Positions 1 through 7,984 are shown, counted from the stretch's first letter. The stretch: 64,000 nt of DNA from Lachnospiraceae bacterium (GCA_017465095.1 JAFTWX010000071.1:62001-126000), one strand, 5' to 3'. Notes: generated from the letters alone by a model not told the origin. Numbers and translations are program-made.

Positions 1-1
1 G

Positions 2-343
2 GATGACAATCACCGGACAAGGGGACTGTATTATCGAAATGAAGAACTTCCGCTGGACACCCGGTCGGAAGGGTTTAAGCTGATTACCCGTATACAGGAT
101 GAGGCTCATCGTTTTGCCATCGAGTATCACAGGTCTCTGCGCAGAAAGACAAATGTGAAGTCGGTTCTGGATGAGATTAAGGGAGTGGGACCGGCGCGGC
201 GTAAAGCTCTTATGCGCCATTTTGACTCCGTCGCACATATAAAAGCGGCAACGGTGGAAGAGCTGATGGAAATACCGGAGATCAATGAAAACTGTGCCAA
301 GGAAATTTACGCTTTTTTTCATGACACAAGTATGTTAGAATAA
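2..343 (+). CDS. uvrC: UvrABC system protein C, C-terminal end (5' truncated by the window)
   Basis: Only the last 113 codons are visible; the frame is open from base 2. UvrC is the dual-incision endonuclease subunit of nucleotide excision repair. The visible part ends with a helix-hairpin-helix pair ([18 protein letters not shown], then [18 protein letters not shown]), the usual DNA-binding C-terminus of UvrC. Upstream, in frame, come [20 protein letters not shown] and EYHRSLRRK, the conserved stretch just before the HhH tail. The GTG at 155 is internal and not a start. uvrC upstream of hprK is a common order in Clostridia. The catalytic domains lie outside the window. Confidence 0.93.
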   Translation, partial: DDNHRTRGLYYRNEELPLDTRSEGFKLITRIQDEAHRFAIEYHRSLRRKTNVKSVLDEIKGVGPARRKALMRHFDSVAHIKAATVEELMEIPEINENCAKEIYAFFHDTSMLE

Positions 344-382
344 ATAAGATAAACACGTATTTTTACGACAAGGAGAGGGATT

Positions 383-1324
383 ATGGCGAGCATTAGTCTG
401 AACAAAATTATTGAGAGATTTAAACTGGAAAATCTGACGCCGGAAATTGAGACCAAGGGAATCAAAATTACGCAGCCGGATATTAACAGACCGGCTCTTC
501 AGCTGGCAGGTTATTTTGAACATTATGAGGCGACGCGTCTGCAGATTATCGGATTTGTGGAGTATACTTATATGAAAGGTCTTTCCGAGGAACGAAAGGA
601 AGAGATTTTTGAAAAGCTTCTTTCCAACCCGATTCCGGTCATTGTATTTTGTCGTGAGCTTCAGCCGGATCCGTTATTTTTGAAAAAATCAGTGGAACAC
701 GGAATCCCGCTTTTAATGACAAAGAAAGCGACCTCAGCTTTTACGGCGGAAGTAATCCGTTGGCTCAATGTGCAGCTTGCGCCTTGTATTTCCGTGCACG
801 GTGTACTTGTTGACGTATACGGCGAGGGCGTTTTGATTACGGGAGAGAGCGGTATCGGTAAATCCGAGGCGGCCCTTGAACTTGTAAAAAGAGGACACCG
901 TCTTGTGACGGATGATGTGGTGGAAATCCGCAAAGTCAGTGATGACACACTGGTCGGTTCGGCACCGGATATTACCAAGCATTTCATTGAACTTCGCGGT
1001 ATCGGTATTACAGATATTAAGACGCTTTTCGGTGTTTCCAGCGTTAAGGAAACCAGTCAGATTGACCTTGTAATTCATCTGGAAGACTGGAGCAAAGAAA
1101 AAGAATATGACCGTCTCGGCCTGGAGGAAGAATTTGTGGATTATCTCGGTAACAAAGTGACATCCCACACGATTCCGATTCGTCCGGGACGAAATCTGGC
1201 GCTGATTTGTGAGACGGCAGCAGTTAACCACCGTCAGAAAAAGATGGGTTACAATGCAGCTCAGGAGCTTTACAAAAGAGTACAGGAAAATCTTACAAAG
1301 CGCAGAGATGATGACGAAGAATAA
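383..1324 (+). CDS. hprK: HPr kinase/phosphorylase
   Basis: A 313-residue bifunctional enzyme of normal family length. It phosphorylates Ser46 of HPr or Crh with ATP or PPi and also removes the phosphate, setting carbon catabolite repression in Firmicutes. The N-terminal substrate-like domain (about 1-130) is followed by the kinase core. His139 (SVHGV), the Walker A loop at 154-161 (GESGIGKS) and the HprK signature LRGIGITDIKTLFG near 208 are all present. The ATG is preceded by AGGAGAGG at the right distance. The gene lies 39 bp after uvrC and 18 bp before glcK, so hprK and glcK are probably co-transcribed. A likely substrate, the Crh-like protein, is encoded 4 kb downstream. Confidence 0.97.
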   Translation: MASISLNKIIERFKLENLTPEIETKGIKITQPDINRPALQLAGYFEHYEATRLQIIGFVEYTYMKGLSEERKEEIFEKLLSNPIPVIVFCRELQPDPLFLKKSVEHGIPLLMTKKATSAFTAEVIRWLNVQLAPCISVHGVLVDVYGEGVLITGESGIGKSEAALELVKRGHRLVTDDVVEIRKVSDDTLVGSAPDITKHFIELRGIGITDIKTLFGVSSVKETSQIDLVIHLEDWSKEKEYDRLGLEEEFVDYLGNKVTSHTIPIRPGRNLALICETAAVNHRQKKMGYNAAQELYKRVQENLTKRRDDDEE

Positions 1325-1342
1325 AGAGTAAGGAGTGCAGCT

Positions 1343-2278
1343 ATGAAAAAATATTGTTTTGGTGTAGATGTCGGAGGAACGACGATTAAAATGGGACTGT
1401 TTGATGTGGCGGGCAATGTTCTCGATAAGTGGGAAATTAAGACCCGGACGGAAAACGGCGGCGAAAACGTACTCCCGGACATCGCAAAAGCAGTTGCGGA
1501 TAAAATGACAGAGAAATCCATTTCCAAAGAGGAAGTGGCAGGTGTCGGTGTCGGTGTTCCGGGACCGGTGGATTCCAAAGGAATCGTACACCGCTGTGTC
1601 AATCTCGGATGGGATGAGTTCAACGTAAATGAAAAATTAGGAGCCCTTGTTGATATGCCGGTTATGGCAGGAAACGATGCCAATGTGGCAGCCCTCGGCG
1701 AAATGTGGAAGGGCGGCGGACAGGGTCATGAGGATCTTGTTGTGGTAACGCTCGGTACCGGTGTCGGCGGCGGAATTATCATCAATGGTAAAATGTTAAC
1801 CGGAGCTAACGGTTCCGGCGGTGAAATCGGACATATTCACGTACAGGATGATGAGCCGGATCAGTGCGGATGCGGTAATCACGGATGTTTGGAGCAGTAC
1901 GCATCTGCGACAGGTATTGTCCGTATTGCAAAACGTACTTTGGCAAAGACGCAGGAAGCGACAGTTCTCAAAGCGGACAGCGTAACAGCCAAGGATGTAT
2001 GGGATGCAGTAAAAGAAGGAGATGCAGTTGCCATTCAGGTGGCAGAGCAGTTTGGCAAATATCTGGGGGAAGGACTTGCAGCAATCGCAGGTGTAGTTAA
2101 TCCGGAAGCATTCGTAATCGGCGGCGGTGTGTCTAAGGCCGGTGAAATTCTCCTTTCCTATGTGGAGAAAAATTACAAACCGGTTGTTTTCCACGGCAGC
2201 AGAGACGTAGAATTCACACTGGCTACACTGGGAAATGATGCAGGTATCTTCGGTGCGGCGAAATTAGTGTTAGGCTAA
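1343..2278 (+). CDS. glcK: ROK-family glucokinase
   Basis: A 311-residue cytoplasmic ATP-dependent glucose kinase feeding glycolysis. The N-terminal phosphate-binding loop is FGVDVGGTTIKMGLFD. The sugar-site region NDANVAALGEMWKGGG and the second loop TLGTGVGGGIIING follow. The ROK zinc motif CGCGNHGCLEQYAS, with three Cys and one His, is intact near residue 175. The start has GGAG about 8 nt upstream. It directly follows hprK, which couples glucose phosphorylation to the catabolite-repression kinase, and the unit ends at the hairpin at 2311-2346. Confidence 0.94.
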   Translation: MKKYCFGVDVGGTTIKMGLFDVAGNVLDKWEIKTRTENGGENVLPDIAKAVADKMTEKSISKEEVAGVGVGVPGPVDSKGIVHRCVNLGWDEFNVNEKLGALVDMPVMAGNDANVAALGEMWKGGGQGHEDLVVVTLGTGVGGGIIINGKMLTGANGSGGEIGHIHVQDDEPDQCGCGNHGCLEQYASATGIVRIAKRTLAKTQEATVLKADSVTAKDVWDAVKEGDAVAIQVAEQFGKYLGEGLAAIAGVVNPEAFVIGGGVSKAGEILLSYVEKNYKPVVFHGSRDVEFTLATLGNDAGIFGAAKLVLG

Positions 2279-2310
2279 TCTTTCGCAGCATAAGATGGAT
2301 AGAAATACAT

Positions 2311-2346
2311 AAATGAAGAAGGGCCGAAAAGTCCTTCTTTCATTTT
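2311..2346 (+). terminator. Intrinsic terminator after hprK-glcK
   Basis: AAATGAAGAAGG and CCTTCTTTCATTT pair as a 12-bp stem with one bulged T around a short GCCGAAAAGT-type loop. It ends in a T-rich arm rather than a long separate T-run. It sits in the gap between glcK and murB, so murB may have its own start or depend on read-through. Confidence 0.6.
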
Positions 2347-2372
2347 GAAAATAAAAAAAGCAGGTGACTGGT

Positions 2373-3284
2373 ATGAATCAGGCAGTAAAAGACTTTTTAA
2401 AAGAAAATGTGGCAGCTGAAAATTTGTTTTGGAACGAGCCGATGGATAAGCACACGACATTCCGGGTAGGCGGCGAGGCGGATGCGCTTGTCTGCGTTAC
2501 GGATTCCGAAATGCTGCAGAAAATAGTATCCTATATGGCAAAAGTGTCCCAGGAATTTTTTATACTGGGAAAAGGCAGCAATCTTCTTGTCAGTGACAAA
2601 GGATATCGCGGTGTAATTCTTGATATGAGCAAAGGTTTTACCGATGTGCGGGTAGAGGGGAATACGATTATCGCCCAGGCCGGTGCATCGCTTCCGCAGG
2701 TGGCGGTTTTGGCGGCGGAACACGGATTGTCCGGATTGGAGTTTGCAGCCGGAATTCCGGGAACCATCGGCGGTGCCGTGGTCATGAATGCGGGAGCCTA
2801 TGACGGAGAGATGAAGCAGGTGGTCAAAAAAGTGACCGTGCTCAATCAGACAGGTGAGGAGATGGAACTGGACAATGCGACGATGGAATTCGGATATCGC
2901 ACCAGCATCATCAAAAACCGTCCGTTTGTCGTGCAGGAGGTTGTGTTTGAACTCGAGCCCGGCGATCCGGAGGAAATCAAGAAAAAAGGCGCCGAGTTCA
3001 ATCAGAGAAGAAGAGATAAACAACCGCTGGAGTTTCCGAGCGCAGGAAGTACCTTTAAGAGACCGGAAGGATACTTTGCAGGGAAGCTGATTATGGACGC
3101 AGGACTGCGCGGATACCGTATCGGCGGTGCGCAGGTTTCGGAAAAACATTGCGGTTTTGTAATTAATGTGGGAAATGCTTCGGCGTCGGATATTTACGAT
3201 CTGATGGACGAGGTCAGTGAAAAGGTATACGAGCAGTTTGGGGTGAAACTTGAGCCGGAGGTTGTGCGACTGGGACAATTTTGA
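2373..3284 (+). CDS. murB: UDP-N-acetylenolpyruvoylglucosamine reductase
   Basis: An FAD- and NADPH-dependent cytoplasmic enzyme that makes UDP-N-acetylmuramate for peptidoglycan. FAD-binding signatures are GKGSNLLVSDKGYRG and AGIPGTIGGAVVMNAGAYDG. The reductase region contains PSAGSTFKRPEG with the catalytic Ser, then GGAQVSEKHCGFVIN, and the C-terminal LEPEVVRLG carries the catalytic Glu. The length of 303 residues fits the short type II MurB. The frame also offers a GTG at 2364, but AGGTG at 2362-2366 is correctly spaced only for the ATG at 2373, so that start is used. It heads murB-rapZ-whiA-crh. Confidence 0.95.
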   Translation: MNQAVKDFLKENVAAENLFWNEPMDKHTTFRVGGEADALVCVTDSEMLQKIVSYMAKVSQEFFILGKGSNLLVSDKGYRGVILDMSKGFTDVRVEGNTIIAQAGASLPQVAVLAAEHGLSGLEFAAGIPGTIGGAVVMNAGAYDGEMKQVVKKVTVLNQTGEEMELDNATMEFGYRTSIIKNRPFVVQEVVFELEPGDPEEIKKKGAEFNQRRRDKQPLEFPSAGSTFKRPEGYFAGKLIMDAGLRGYRIGGAQVSEKHCGFVINVGNASASDIYDLMDEVSEKVYEQFGVKLEPEVVRLGQF

Positions 3285-3328
3285 TGTGTCCGAAAGGAAG
3301 CGCAAATGTATGAGGAGGTAGCAAAAAC

Positions 3329-4192
3329 ATGCGATTTGTAGTAGTGACGGGAATGAGCGGCGGCGGAAAGCAGACCGCTATGAAAATGCTGGAAGATATC
3401 GGATTTTATTGTGTGGATAATCTTCCGGTTCCTTTGGTGCCGACGTTTGCAGAGCTTTTGCTCCAGCCCGGAAGTGAAATACGCAAGGTTGCAGTGGGAC
3501 TGGATATTCGTTCCGACCAGGTATTCGGCGATATTATGAAAGCGCTTGGGCAGTTGCAGGAATTGAATATTTCGTACGAAGTGCTTTTTATGGATGCATC
3601 TGACAGCATTCTCTTAAAGCGTTACAAGGAAAGCAGACGTATACATCCGATTGACGGACACGGAGCCATTGAGGACAGCATACGGAAAGAGCGTGAAATA
3701 TTAAAGGAAATTCATGATAAGGCAGATTATATTTTTGATACATCCTCTCTGCTGACCAGAGAGTTGAAGGAGGAGCTTGACCGCATATTTGTCAAGAATG
3801 AAGCATATAATAGCCTCATGATTACCATCATGTCCTTCGGATTTAAAAACGGTATTCCGCTGGATGCGGACTTGGTGTTTGACGTGCGTTTTCTGCCGAA
3901 TCCGTTCTATATGGATGAGTTAAAACATAAAACAGGAAATGACAAGGAAGTCTATGATTATGTCATGTCATTCGGTGAGGCGGGAGAATTTCTGGAGAAA
4001 CTTACGGATATGCTCGAGTTTCTTGTGCCGAACTATGTAAAAGAAGGAAAATACAGATTGGTTATCGGTATCGGTTGTACCGGAGGAAAGCATCGCAGTG
4101 TTACGCTTGCAAATGCACTCTATGACCGGATGAAAAACAAAGGAAACTATGGACTGACTCTGGTGCATAAGGATATCAACAGGGCGAAATAA
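3329..4192 (+). CDS. rapZ: RapZ/YvcJ-family nucleotide-binding protein
   Basis: A 287-residue P-loop protein. In E. coli RapZ is an adaptor that delivers GlmZ sRNA to RNase E; in Bacillus YvcJ hydrolyses nucleotides and affects competence. The Walker A region at residues 8-16 reads GMSGGGKQT: the residue after the Lys is Gln15 instead of Ser/Thr, with a Thr one place later. The C-terminal domain keeps GIGCTGGKHRSV. GAGGAGG precedes the ATG. It lies 44 bp after murB and 12 bp before whiA; rapZ-whiA-crh is also the Bacillus order apart from the missing yvcK. Confidence 0.92.
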   Translation: MRFVVVTGMSGGGKQTAMKMLEDIGFYCVDNLPVPLVPTFAELLLQPGSEIRKVAVGLDIRSDQVFGDIMKALGQLQELNISYEVLFMDASDSILLKRYKESRRIHPIDGHGAIEDSIRKEREILKEIHDKADYIFDTSSLLTRELKEELDRIFVKNEAYNSLMITIMSFGFKNGIPLDADLVFDVRFLPNPFYMDELKHKTGNDKEVYDYVMSFGEAGEFLEKLTDMLEFLVPNYVKEGKYRLVIGIGCTGGKHRSVTLANALYDRMKNKGNYGLTLVHKDINRAK

Positions 4193-4204
4193 AGAGGTGA
4201 CGGT

Positions 4205-5134
4205 ATGTCTTTTTCAGGAGAAATAAAAGAAGAACTGCTCTTTGTTTCCGGGACAGCCCTTCATTGTCGTATGGCGGAGCTTGCAGCTTGTTTTCAGTTT
4301 TGCGGACGAGTGAAACAGGAGGAAAACGGCCGTTTTTCCATCCGATTCCAGACAGAAAACAAAATTGTAGCAAGAAAATGCTTTACATTGCTCAAGAAAA
4401 CATTTAAGATAGAGGCTGATGTGACTGTGCGCAGAAACAGTGTGCAATCAGGTGGCATGATATATCTGCTGGATGTGATGCATCCGGAGATGGTGCGTCG
4501 GGTTACGGAGGCGCTTAAGGTTACGGAGCAGAGAGAAAGCGGGCAGACAAGCGGACTTTTGGTGAAAAGCAGCTGCTGTAAAAGAGCTTTTCTGCGAGGC
4601 GCCTATTTGGCAGCGGGCTCCATGAGTGATCCGAACAAGTCATATCACGTGGAGATAGTATGTCCGTCGGAAGTGCAGGCAAATCAGATTATGAAGATGC
4701 TGCAGGACTTCGGACTGGACGCCAAAACAGTTCTTCGAAAGAAATATTATGTCGTATATATGAAAGAAGGCGAAAATATTGCGGACTTCTTAAATATCAT
4801 CGAGGCGCACAAGGCATTGATGGAATTTGAGAACACACGTATTTTGAAAGGTGTGCGCAATATGGTCAACCGCAAGGTGAATTGTGACGCTGCAAACATC
4901 AATAAAACGGTTAGTGCAGCGGCCAGACAGGTGGAGGATATTAAGTTGATTCAGTCGGTATGCGGACTGGAAAAGCTGCCGGACAACCTGCGGGAAATGG
5001 CTTATGTCCGCCTTGAAAATCCGGAAGTACCTTTGGGCGAGCTCGGAAAGCTTTTAGACCCGCCGGTCGGTAAATCCGGGGTTAATCACAGACTGAGAAA
5101 AATCGGGGAATTTGCGAAAGATCTGAGAGGATAG
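4205..5134 (+). CDS. whiA: DNA-binding protein WhiA
   Basis: A 309-residue protein with a degenerate LAGLIDADG-like N-terminal fold and a C-terminal helix-turn-helix. The family controls sporulation-linked cell division in Streptomyces and affects division or chromosome segregation in Bacillus. Recognisable blocks are SCCKRAFLRGAYLAAGSM, NRKVNCDAANINKTVSAA and, in the HTH, LGELGKLLDPPVGKSGVNHR. Length is typical. The ATG has GAGGTG 6 nt upstream. It lies 12 bp after rapZ and 20 bp before the Crh-like gene. Confidence 0.95.
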   Translation: MSFSGEIKEELLFVSGTALHCRMAELAACFQFCGRVKQEENGRFSIRFQTENKIVARKCFTLLKKTFKIEADVTVRRNSVQSGGMIYLLDVMHPEMVRRVTEALKVTEQRESGQTSGLLVKSSCCKRAFLRGAYLAAGSMSDPNKSYHVEIVCPSEVQANQIMKMLQDFGLDAKTVLRKKYYVVYMKEGENIADFLNIIEAHKALMEFENTRILKGVRNMVNRKVNCDAANINKTVSAAARQVEDIKLIQSVCGLEKLPDNLREMAYVRLENPEVPLGELGKLLDPPVGKSGVNHRLRKIGEFAKDLRG

Positions 5135-5154
5135 TAGTATTAGGAGGAAGTAAA

Positions 5155-5412
5155 ATGATCGAAAAGACAATGAAAATCCAACTGGAAAACGGCTTGGAGG
5201 CCAGACCGGTGGCTGTACTTGTTCAGAAAGCAAGTATGCATGACAGCACGATTTACATTCATGCAGAAGGAAAGAAGGTCAATGCGAAAAGTATTATGGG
5301 GATGATGAGTCTCGGACTCAACATGGGCGAAGAGGTTACAGTTGTTGCGGAAGGTAATGATGAAGCAGCAGCAATTGAAAGCATTGAAAAATATTTAAGC
5401 GGACAAGAATAA
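5155..5412 (+). CDS. Crh-like HPr-family protein lacking His15
   Basis: An 85-residue HPr-fold protein. In HPr, His15 within GLHARPA takes phosphate from enzyme I; here the segment is NGLEARPVAV, with Glu at exactly position 15 (codon GAG). Ser46, the HprK target, is kept in AKSIMGMMSLGL. It therefore cannot act as a His-phosphocarrier but can still be Ser-phosphorylated, as with Bacillus Crh, where position 15 is Gln. Synteny (rapZ-whiA-crh) and hprK 4 kb upstream support a Crh role in CcpA-dependent repression, which is inference. AGGAGG precedes the ATG. A true HPr gene must be elsewhere. Confidence 0.88.
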   Translation: MIEKTMKIQLENGLEARPVAVLVQKASMHDSTIYIHAEGKKVNAKSIMGMMSLGLNMGEEVTVVAEGNDEAAAIESIEKYLSGQE

Positions 5413-5439
5413 TTTCAGATGTGAGCAAATGAAACCGAA

Positions 5440-5465
5440 AGGGGCACGAAGGTGCCTCTTTTTTG
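5440..5465 (+). terminator. Terminator after the murB-rapZ-whiA-crh unit
   Basis: AGGGGCAC and GTGCCTCT form an 8-bp stem (one G-T pair) with loop GAAG, followed at once by a T-run. It is the natural end of the upstream unit, 27 bp after the Crh-like gene. Confidence 0.85.
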
Positions 5466-5488
5466 TAAAAAAAGGTGGTATTATCAAT

Positions 5489-6379
5489 ATGGATGAAAAA
5501 AAGATGTTATTTATTTATAATCCCCATGCGGGAAAATCCGGCATCCGGAGTAATCTGCTTGATATTGTAGATATTTTTACAAAAGCCGGATATGAAGTAA
5601 CGGCGCAACCGACACAGAAAAAGGGTGATGCCATAGAGGCGACGATAGAAAAAGCCGGAAGATTTGACTTGCTTGTGTGCAGCGGCGGTGACGGAACCAT
5701 TGACGAAGTCGTAACCGGAATGATGCAGAGAACGGAGCGCATACCGGTAGGCTATGTTCCGGCGGGCACGACCAACGATTTTGCACGTAGTCTGAAAATA
5801 CCGCGCACCATGATTAAGGCAGCGCACACCATCGTGAACGGAAAGCCTTTTGCGTGCGATATCGGAACGTTTAACGGGGATACCTTTGTCTATATTGCAG
5901 CGTTTGGACTTTTTACGGATGTGTCTTATCTGACGGATCAAAACATGAAAAACGTTCTCGGTCATATGGCGTACCTTCTGGAAGGGGCGAAACGTCTGAA
6001 CAGTTTTCCTTCTTATCACATGAAGTTCACGGCGGGCGGTGCTACCATAGAAGACGATTTTATGTACGGGATGATTACCAACTCTTTCTCTGTGGGCGGT
6101 TTTAAAAATATTACCGGTCAGAATGTAAAGATGGATGACGGAGTCTTTGAGGTGACACTGATTAAGACCCCGAAAAATGTCAGCCAGCTTAACCAGCTGA
6201 TGACGGCCCTCGTCATGAAAAATGTAGATACGGAATGTATGTATTGTTTCAAGGCGTCACAGATCAGCTTTGAATGTGAAGACGAAGTGCCGTGGACATT
6301 GGATGGTGAATACGGCGGACATCAGAGAAAAGTGTTCATCCAAAATGAAATGCAGGCACTTGAAATACTTGTTCCTTAA
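5489..6379 (+). CDS. YegS/DagK-family lipid kinase
   Basis: A 296-residue diacylglycerol-kinase-catalytic-domain protein, expected to phosphorylate diacylglycerol or a related lipid at the membrane face. Diagnostic motifs are IYNPHAGKSG near the N-terminus, VCSGGDGTIDEVVTGM (the GGDGT nucleotide loop) and VPAGTTNDFARSL. The C-terminal half ends in WTLDGEYGG, as in YegS/BmrU/DgkB. The frame is open back to 5429, but AGGTGG at 5473-5478 fits the ATG at 5489, and the longer form would be translated through the terminator hairpin. The true lipid substrate cannot be told from sequence. Confidence 0.88.
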   Translation: MDEKKMLFIYNPHAGKSGIRSNLLDIVDIFTKAGYEVTAQPTQKKGDAIEATIEKAGRFDLLVCSGGDGTIDEVVTGMMQRTERIPVGYVPAGTTNDFARSLKIPRTMIKAAHTIVNGKPFACDIGTFNGDTFVYIAAFGLFTDVSYLTDQNMKNVLGHMAYLLEGAKRLNSFPSYHMKFTAGGATIEDDFMYGMITNSFSVGGFKNITGQNVKMDDGVFEVTLIKTPKNVSQLNQLMTALVMKNVDTECMYCFKASQISFECEDEVPWTLDGEYGGHQRKVFIQNEMQALEILVP

Positions 6380-6387
6380 AAAAGTAT

Positions 6388-6415
6388 TTGCTTTTAAATA
6401 AAGATGCGTTATAAT
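6388..6415 (+). promoter_or_regulatory. Sigma-A-type promoter for fba
   Basis: TTGCTT (6388-6393) and TATAAT (6410-6415) are separated by 16 nt. The perfect -10 lies about 40 nt before the aldolase start and 9 nt after the lipid kinase stop. Confidence 0.75.
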
Positions 6416-6455
6416 GGTAACGATAAAATGTTTAATTTTTACGGAGGTAAGTAAC

Positions 6456-7319
6456 ATGTTAGTTTCAGCAGCAGAAATGCTTAAAAAAGCAAAAGCAGGC
6501 CACTATGCAGTTGGTCAGTTCAACATCAACAACTTAGAGTGGACAAAAGCAATCCTTTTAACAGCACAGGAAAACAACTCACCGGTTATCCTCGGTGTAT
6601 CTGAGGGTGCAGGTAAATACATGGGTGGTTATGATGCAGTTGTAGGTATGGTTAACGGTCTTATCAAAGATCTTGAGATTACTGTACCGGTAGCTCTTCA
6701 CTTAGACCACGGCTCATACGAGCACTGCTACAAATGTATCGAAGCAGGTTTCTCTTCAGTAATGTTCGACGGTTCTCACTACCCGATCGAAGAGAACGTT
6801 GCTAAGACTACAGAATTAGTAAAAGCAGCTCATGACAAAGGAATCTCAATCGAAGCAGAAGTTGGTTCTATCGGTGGAGAAGAAGACGGTGTTGTAGGAG
6901 CAGGTGAATGTGCAGATCCGAACGAGTGTAAAGCAATTGCTGATCTCGGAATCGACTTCCTTGCAGCAGGTATCGGTAACATCCACGGAAAATATCCGGC
7001 TAACTGGGCAGGATTATCTTTCGAGACATTAGATGCTATCCAGCAGCTTACAGGAGATATGCCATTAGTTCTTCACGGTGGTACAGGTATCCCTGTAGAC
7101 ATGATCAAAAAAGCAATCAGCCTTGGTGTTGCTAAGATCAACGTTAACACAGAGTGTCAGTTAGCATTCGCTGCAGCTACACGTAAATACATCGAAGAAG
7201 GCAAAGACTTAGAAGGTAAAGGATTTGACCCTCGTAAGCTTTTAGCTCCTGGTTTCCAGGCTATCAAAGATACTGTTAAAGAAAAAATGGAAATCTTTGG
7301 TTCTATCGGACAGGCTTAA
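6456..7319 (+). CDS. fba: Class II fructose-1,6-bisphosphate aldolase
   Basis: A 287-residue Zn-dependent glycolytic aldolase. The metal and catalytic region is ALHLDHGSYEHC, followed by SVMFDGSHYPIEEN, IEAEVGSIGGEEDG, IGNIHGKYP and the phosphate loop LVLHGGTGIP. The frame extends to 6414, but that start lies inside the -10 element; ACGGAGG at 6441-6447 points to the ATG at 6456. Codon use is strongly biased (many GCA/GTT/AAC, few rare codons) compared with its neighbours, as expected for a highly expressed enzyme. It is a single-gene unit with its own promoter and terminator. Confidence 0.97.
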   Translation: MLVSAAEMLKKAKAGHYAVGQFNINNLEWTKAILLTAQENNSPVILGVSEGAGKYMGGYDAVVGMVNGLIKDLEITVPVALHLDHGSYEHCYKCIEAGFSSVMFDGSHYPIEENVAKTTELVKAAHDKGISIEAEVGSIGGEEDGVVGAGECADPNECKAIADLGIDFLAAGIGNIHGKYPANWAGLSFETLDAIQQLTGDMPLVLHGGTGIPVDMIKKAISLGVAKINVNTECQLAFAAATRKYIEEGKDLEGKGFDPRKLLAPGFQAIKDTVKEKMEIFGSIGQA

Positions 7320-7359
7320 ATTATACTTAAAACTATCTCTCGATTGAATTGAGGATATG

Positions 7360-7412
7360 AAGTGCACCACAAATGTCAGACATGCGCTGACATTTGGAGG
7401 TGCATTTTTTGT
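7360..7412 (+). terminator. Strong terminator after fba
   Basis: TGCACC plus CAAATGTCAG pairs with CTGACATTTG plus GGTGCA, giving a stem of about 16 bp with small internal bulges and loop ACATGCG, followed by TTTTTT. Confidence 0.9.
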
Positions 7413-7463
7413 TGTGTTTTCTTGTTTGGGCGGTTTAGCATGTGCGTTGCCTGTTGGGCGGTG

Positions 7464-7507
7464 TTTTCGTCCTAAATTCTTGTAGTTCATTACTTTGGGG
7501 TGAAAAA
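7464..7507. repeat. 44-nt palindromic repeat, copy A1
   Basis: The left arm TTTTCGTCC pairs with the right arm GGGGTGAAAA, using two G-T pairs. The arms are about 24 nt apart and CCTAAAT follows the left arm. It is one of seven copies in two clusters (A: 7464-7662, B: 14014-14264) sharing length, arm sequence and orientation. Confidence 0.72.
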
Positions 7508-7525
7508 GTGAAGTTGATTTTCGGT

Positions 7526-7569
7526 TTTTTCACCCTATATTGGGATTTGTATAATTATGGGATGAGAAA
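7526..7569. repeat. 44-nt palindromic repeat, copy A2
   Basis: Left arm TTTTTCACCC, right arm GGGATGAGAAA (one bulge), with CCTATAT after the left arm. It lies 18 nt after A1, the same gap as between B1 and B2. Confidence 0.7.
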
Positions 7570-7618
7570 TTGAATCAAATCTCATAAAAAAGGCTCAGAA
7601 TCCTTATTTTTTTCTTTG

Positions 7619-7662
7619 TTTTTTCATCCTAAATATTCTTTTATGTATCATTGGGATGACAA
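7619..7662. repeat. 44-nt palindromic repeat, copy A3
   Basis: Left arm TTTTCATCC, right arm GGGATGACAA; CCTAAAT follows the left arm. The right arm runs directly into the reading frame of the leucine-rich-repeat remnant. The 49-nt gap before it contains TGAATCAAATCT, close to TGATACAAATCT in the gap between B2 and B3. Confidence 0.7.
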
Positions 7663-7861
7663 TGCGTTCAAGAATAACAAAAAGCTGAAAACCGTAAAAA
7701 TCGGTGCGAACATTAAGAGCATCGGTAAGAATGCATTTAAGAAGATGGGAAGCAGCAATTACAAGAAAGTCAAAGTGAAAGTGCCGAAGAAGGTTCTGAA
7801 GGCATACAAAAAGACGCTTGTAAAACGCGGTTTGAGCAAGAAGGCAAAAATTAAAAAATAA
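7643..7861 (+). pseudogene. Remnant of a BspA-type leucine-rich-repeat surface protein
   Basis: About 72 codons resembling only the C-terminal end of an LRR_5/BspA protein: DNAFKNNKKLKTVKIG, then ANIKSIGKNAFKKM, each matching the repeat pattern AFxxxxxLKxVxIxxxVxxIGxxAF, then a Lys-rich tail (KVPKKVLKAYKKTL, KRGLSKKAKIKK). There is no signal peptide and no ribosome binding site before the first ATGs (7616, 7643). The recognisable frame begins where palindrome A3 ends. A full-length BspA protein is several hundred residues, so this looks like the truncated 3' end of a lost gene; a very small expressed protein is a less likely reading. Confidence 0.65.
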
Positions 7862-7873
7862 ACAATAATGATG

Positions 7874-7911
7874 AAACGGGAGCATATCACAGCAAAATGC
7901 TCCCGTTTTTC
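7874..7911 (+). terminator. Terminator after the LRR remnant
   Basis: AAACGGGAGCA (7874-7884) pairs perfectly with TGCTCCCGTTT (7898-7908), followed by more Ts. It is intact although the gene upstream is broken. Confidence 0.85.
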
Positions 7912-7928
7912 TTTTCGCTACAGCTTAT

Positions 7929-7984
7929 AAACCATTAAAATAAGGTTAAAATATATTTACAAACAATTAAAACGATGGTTTAAT
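7929..7984 (+). promoter_or_regulatory. Promoter with inverted repeat upstream of the HipB/HipT-like pair
   Basis: TTTACA (7956-7961) and TTTAAT (7979-7984) are 17 nt apart. An inverted repeat AAACCAT (7929-7935) / ATGGTTT (7975-7981) brackets the -35 and its right arm overlaps the -10. This arrangement would suit autorepression by the HTH protein; the repressor role is inference. Confidence 0.5.
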
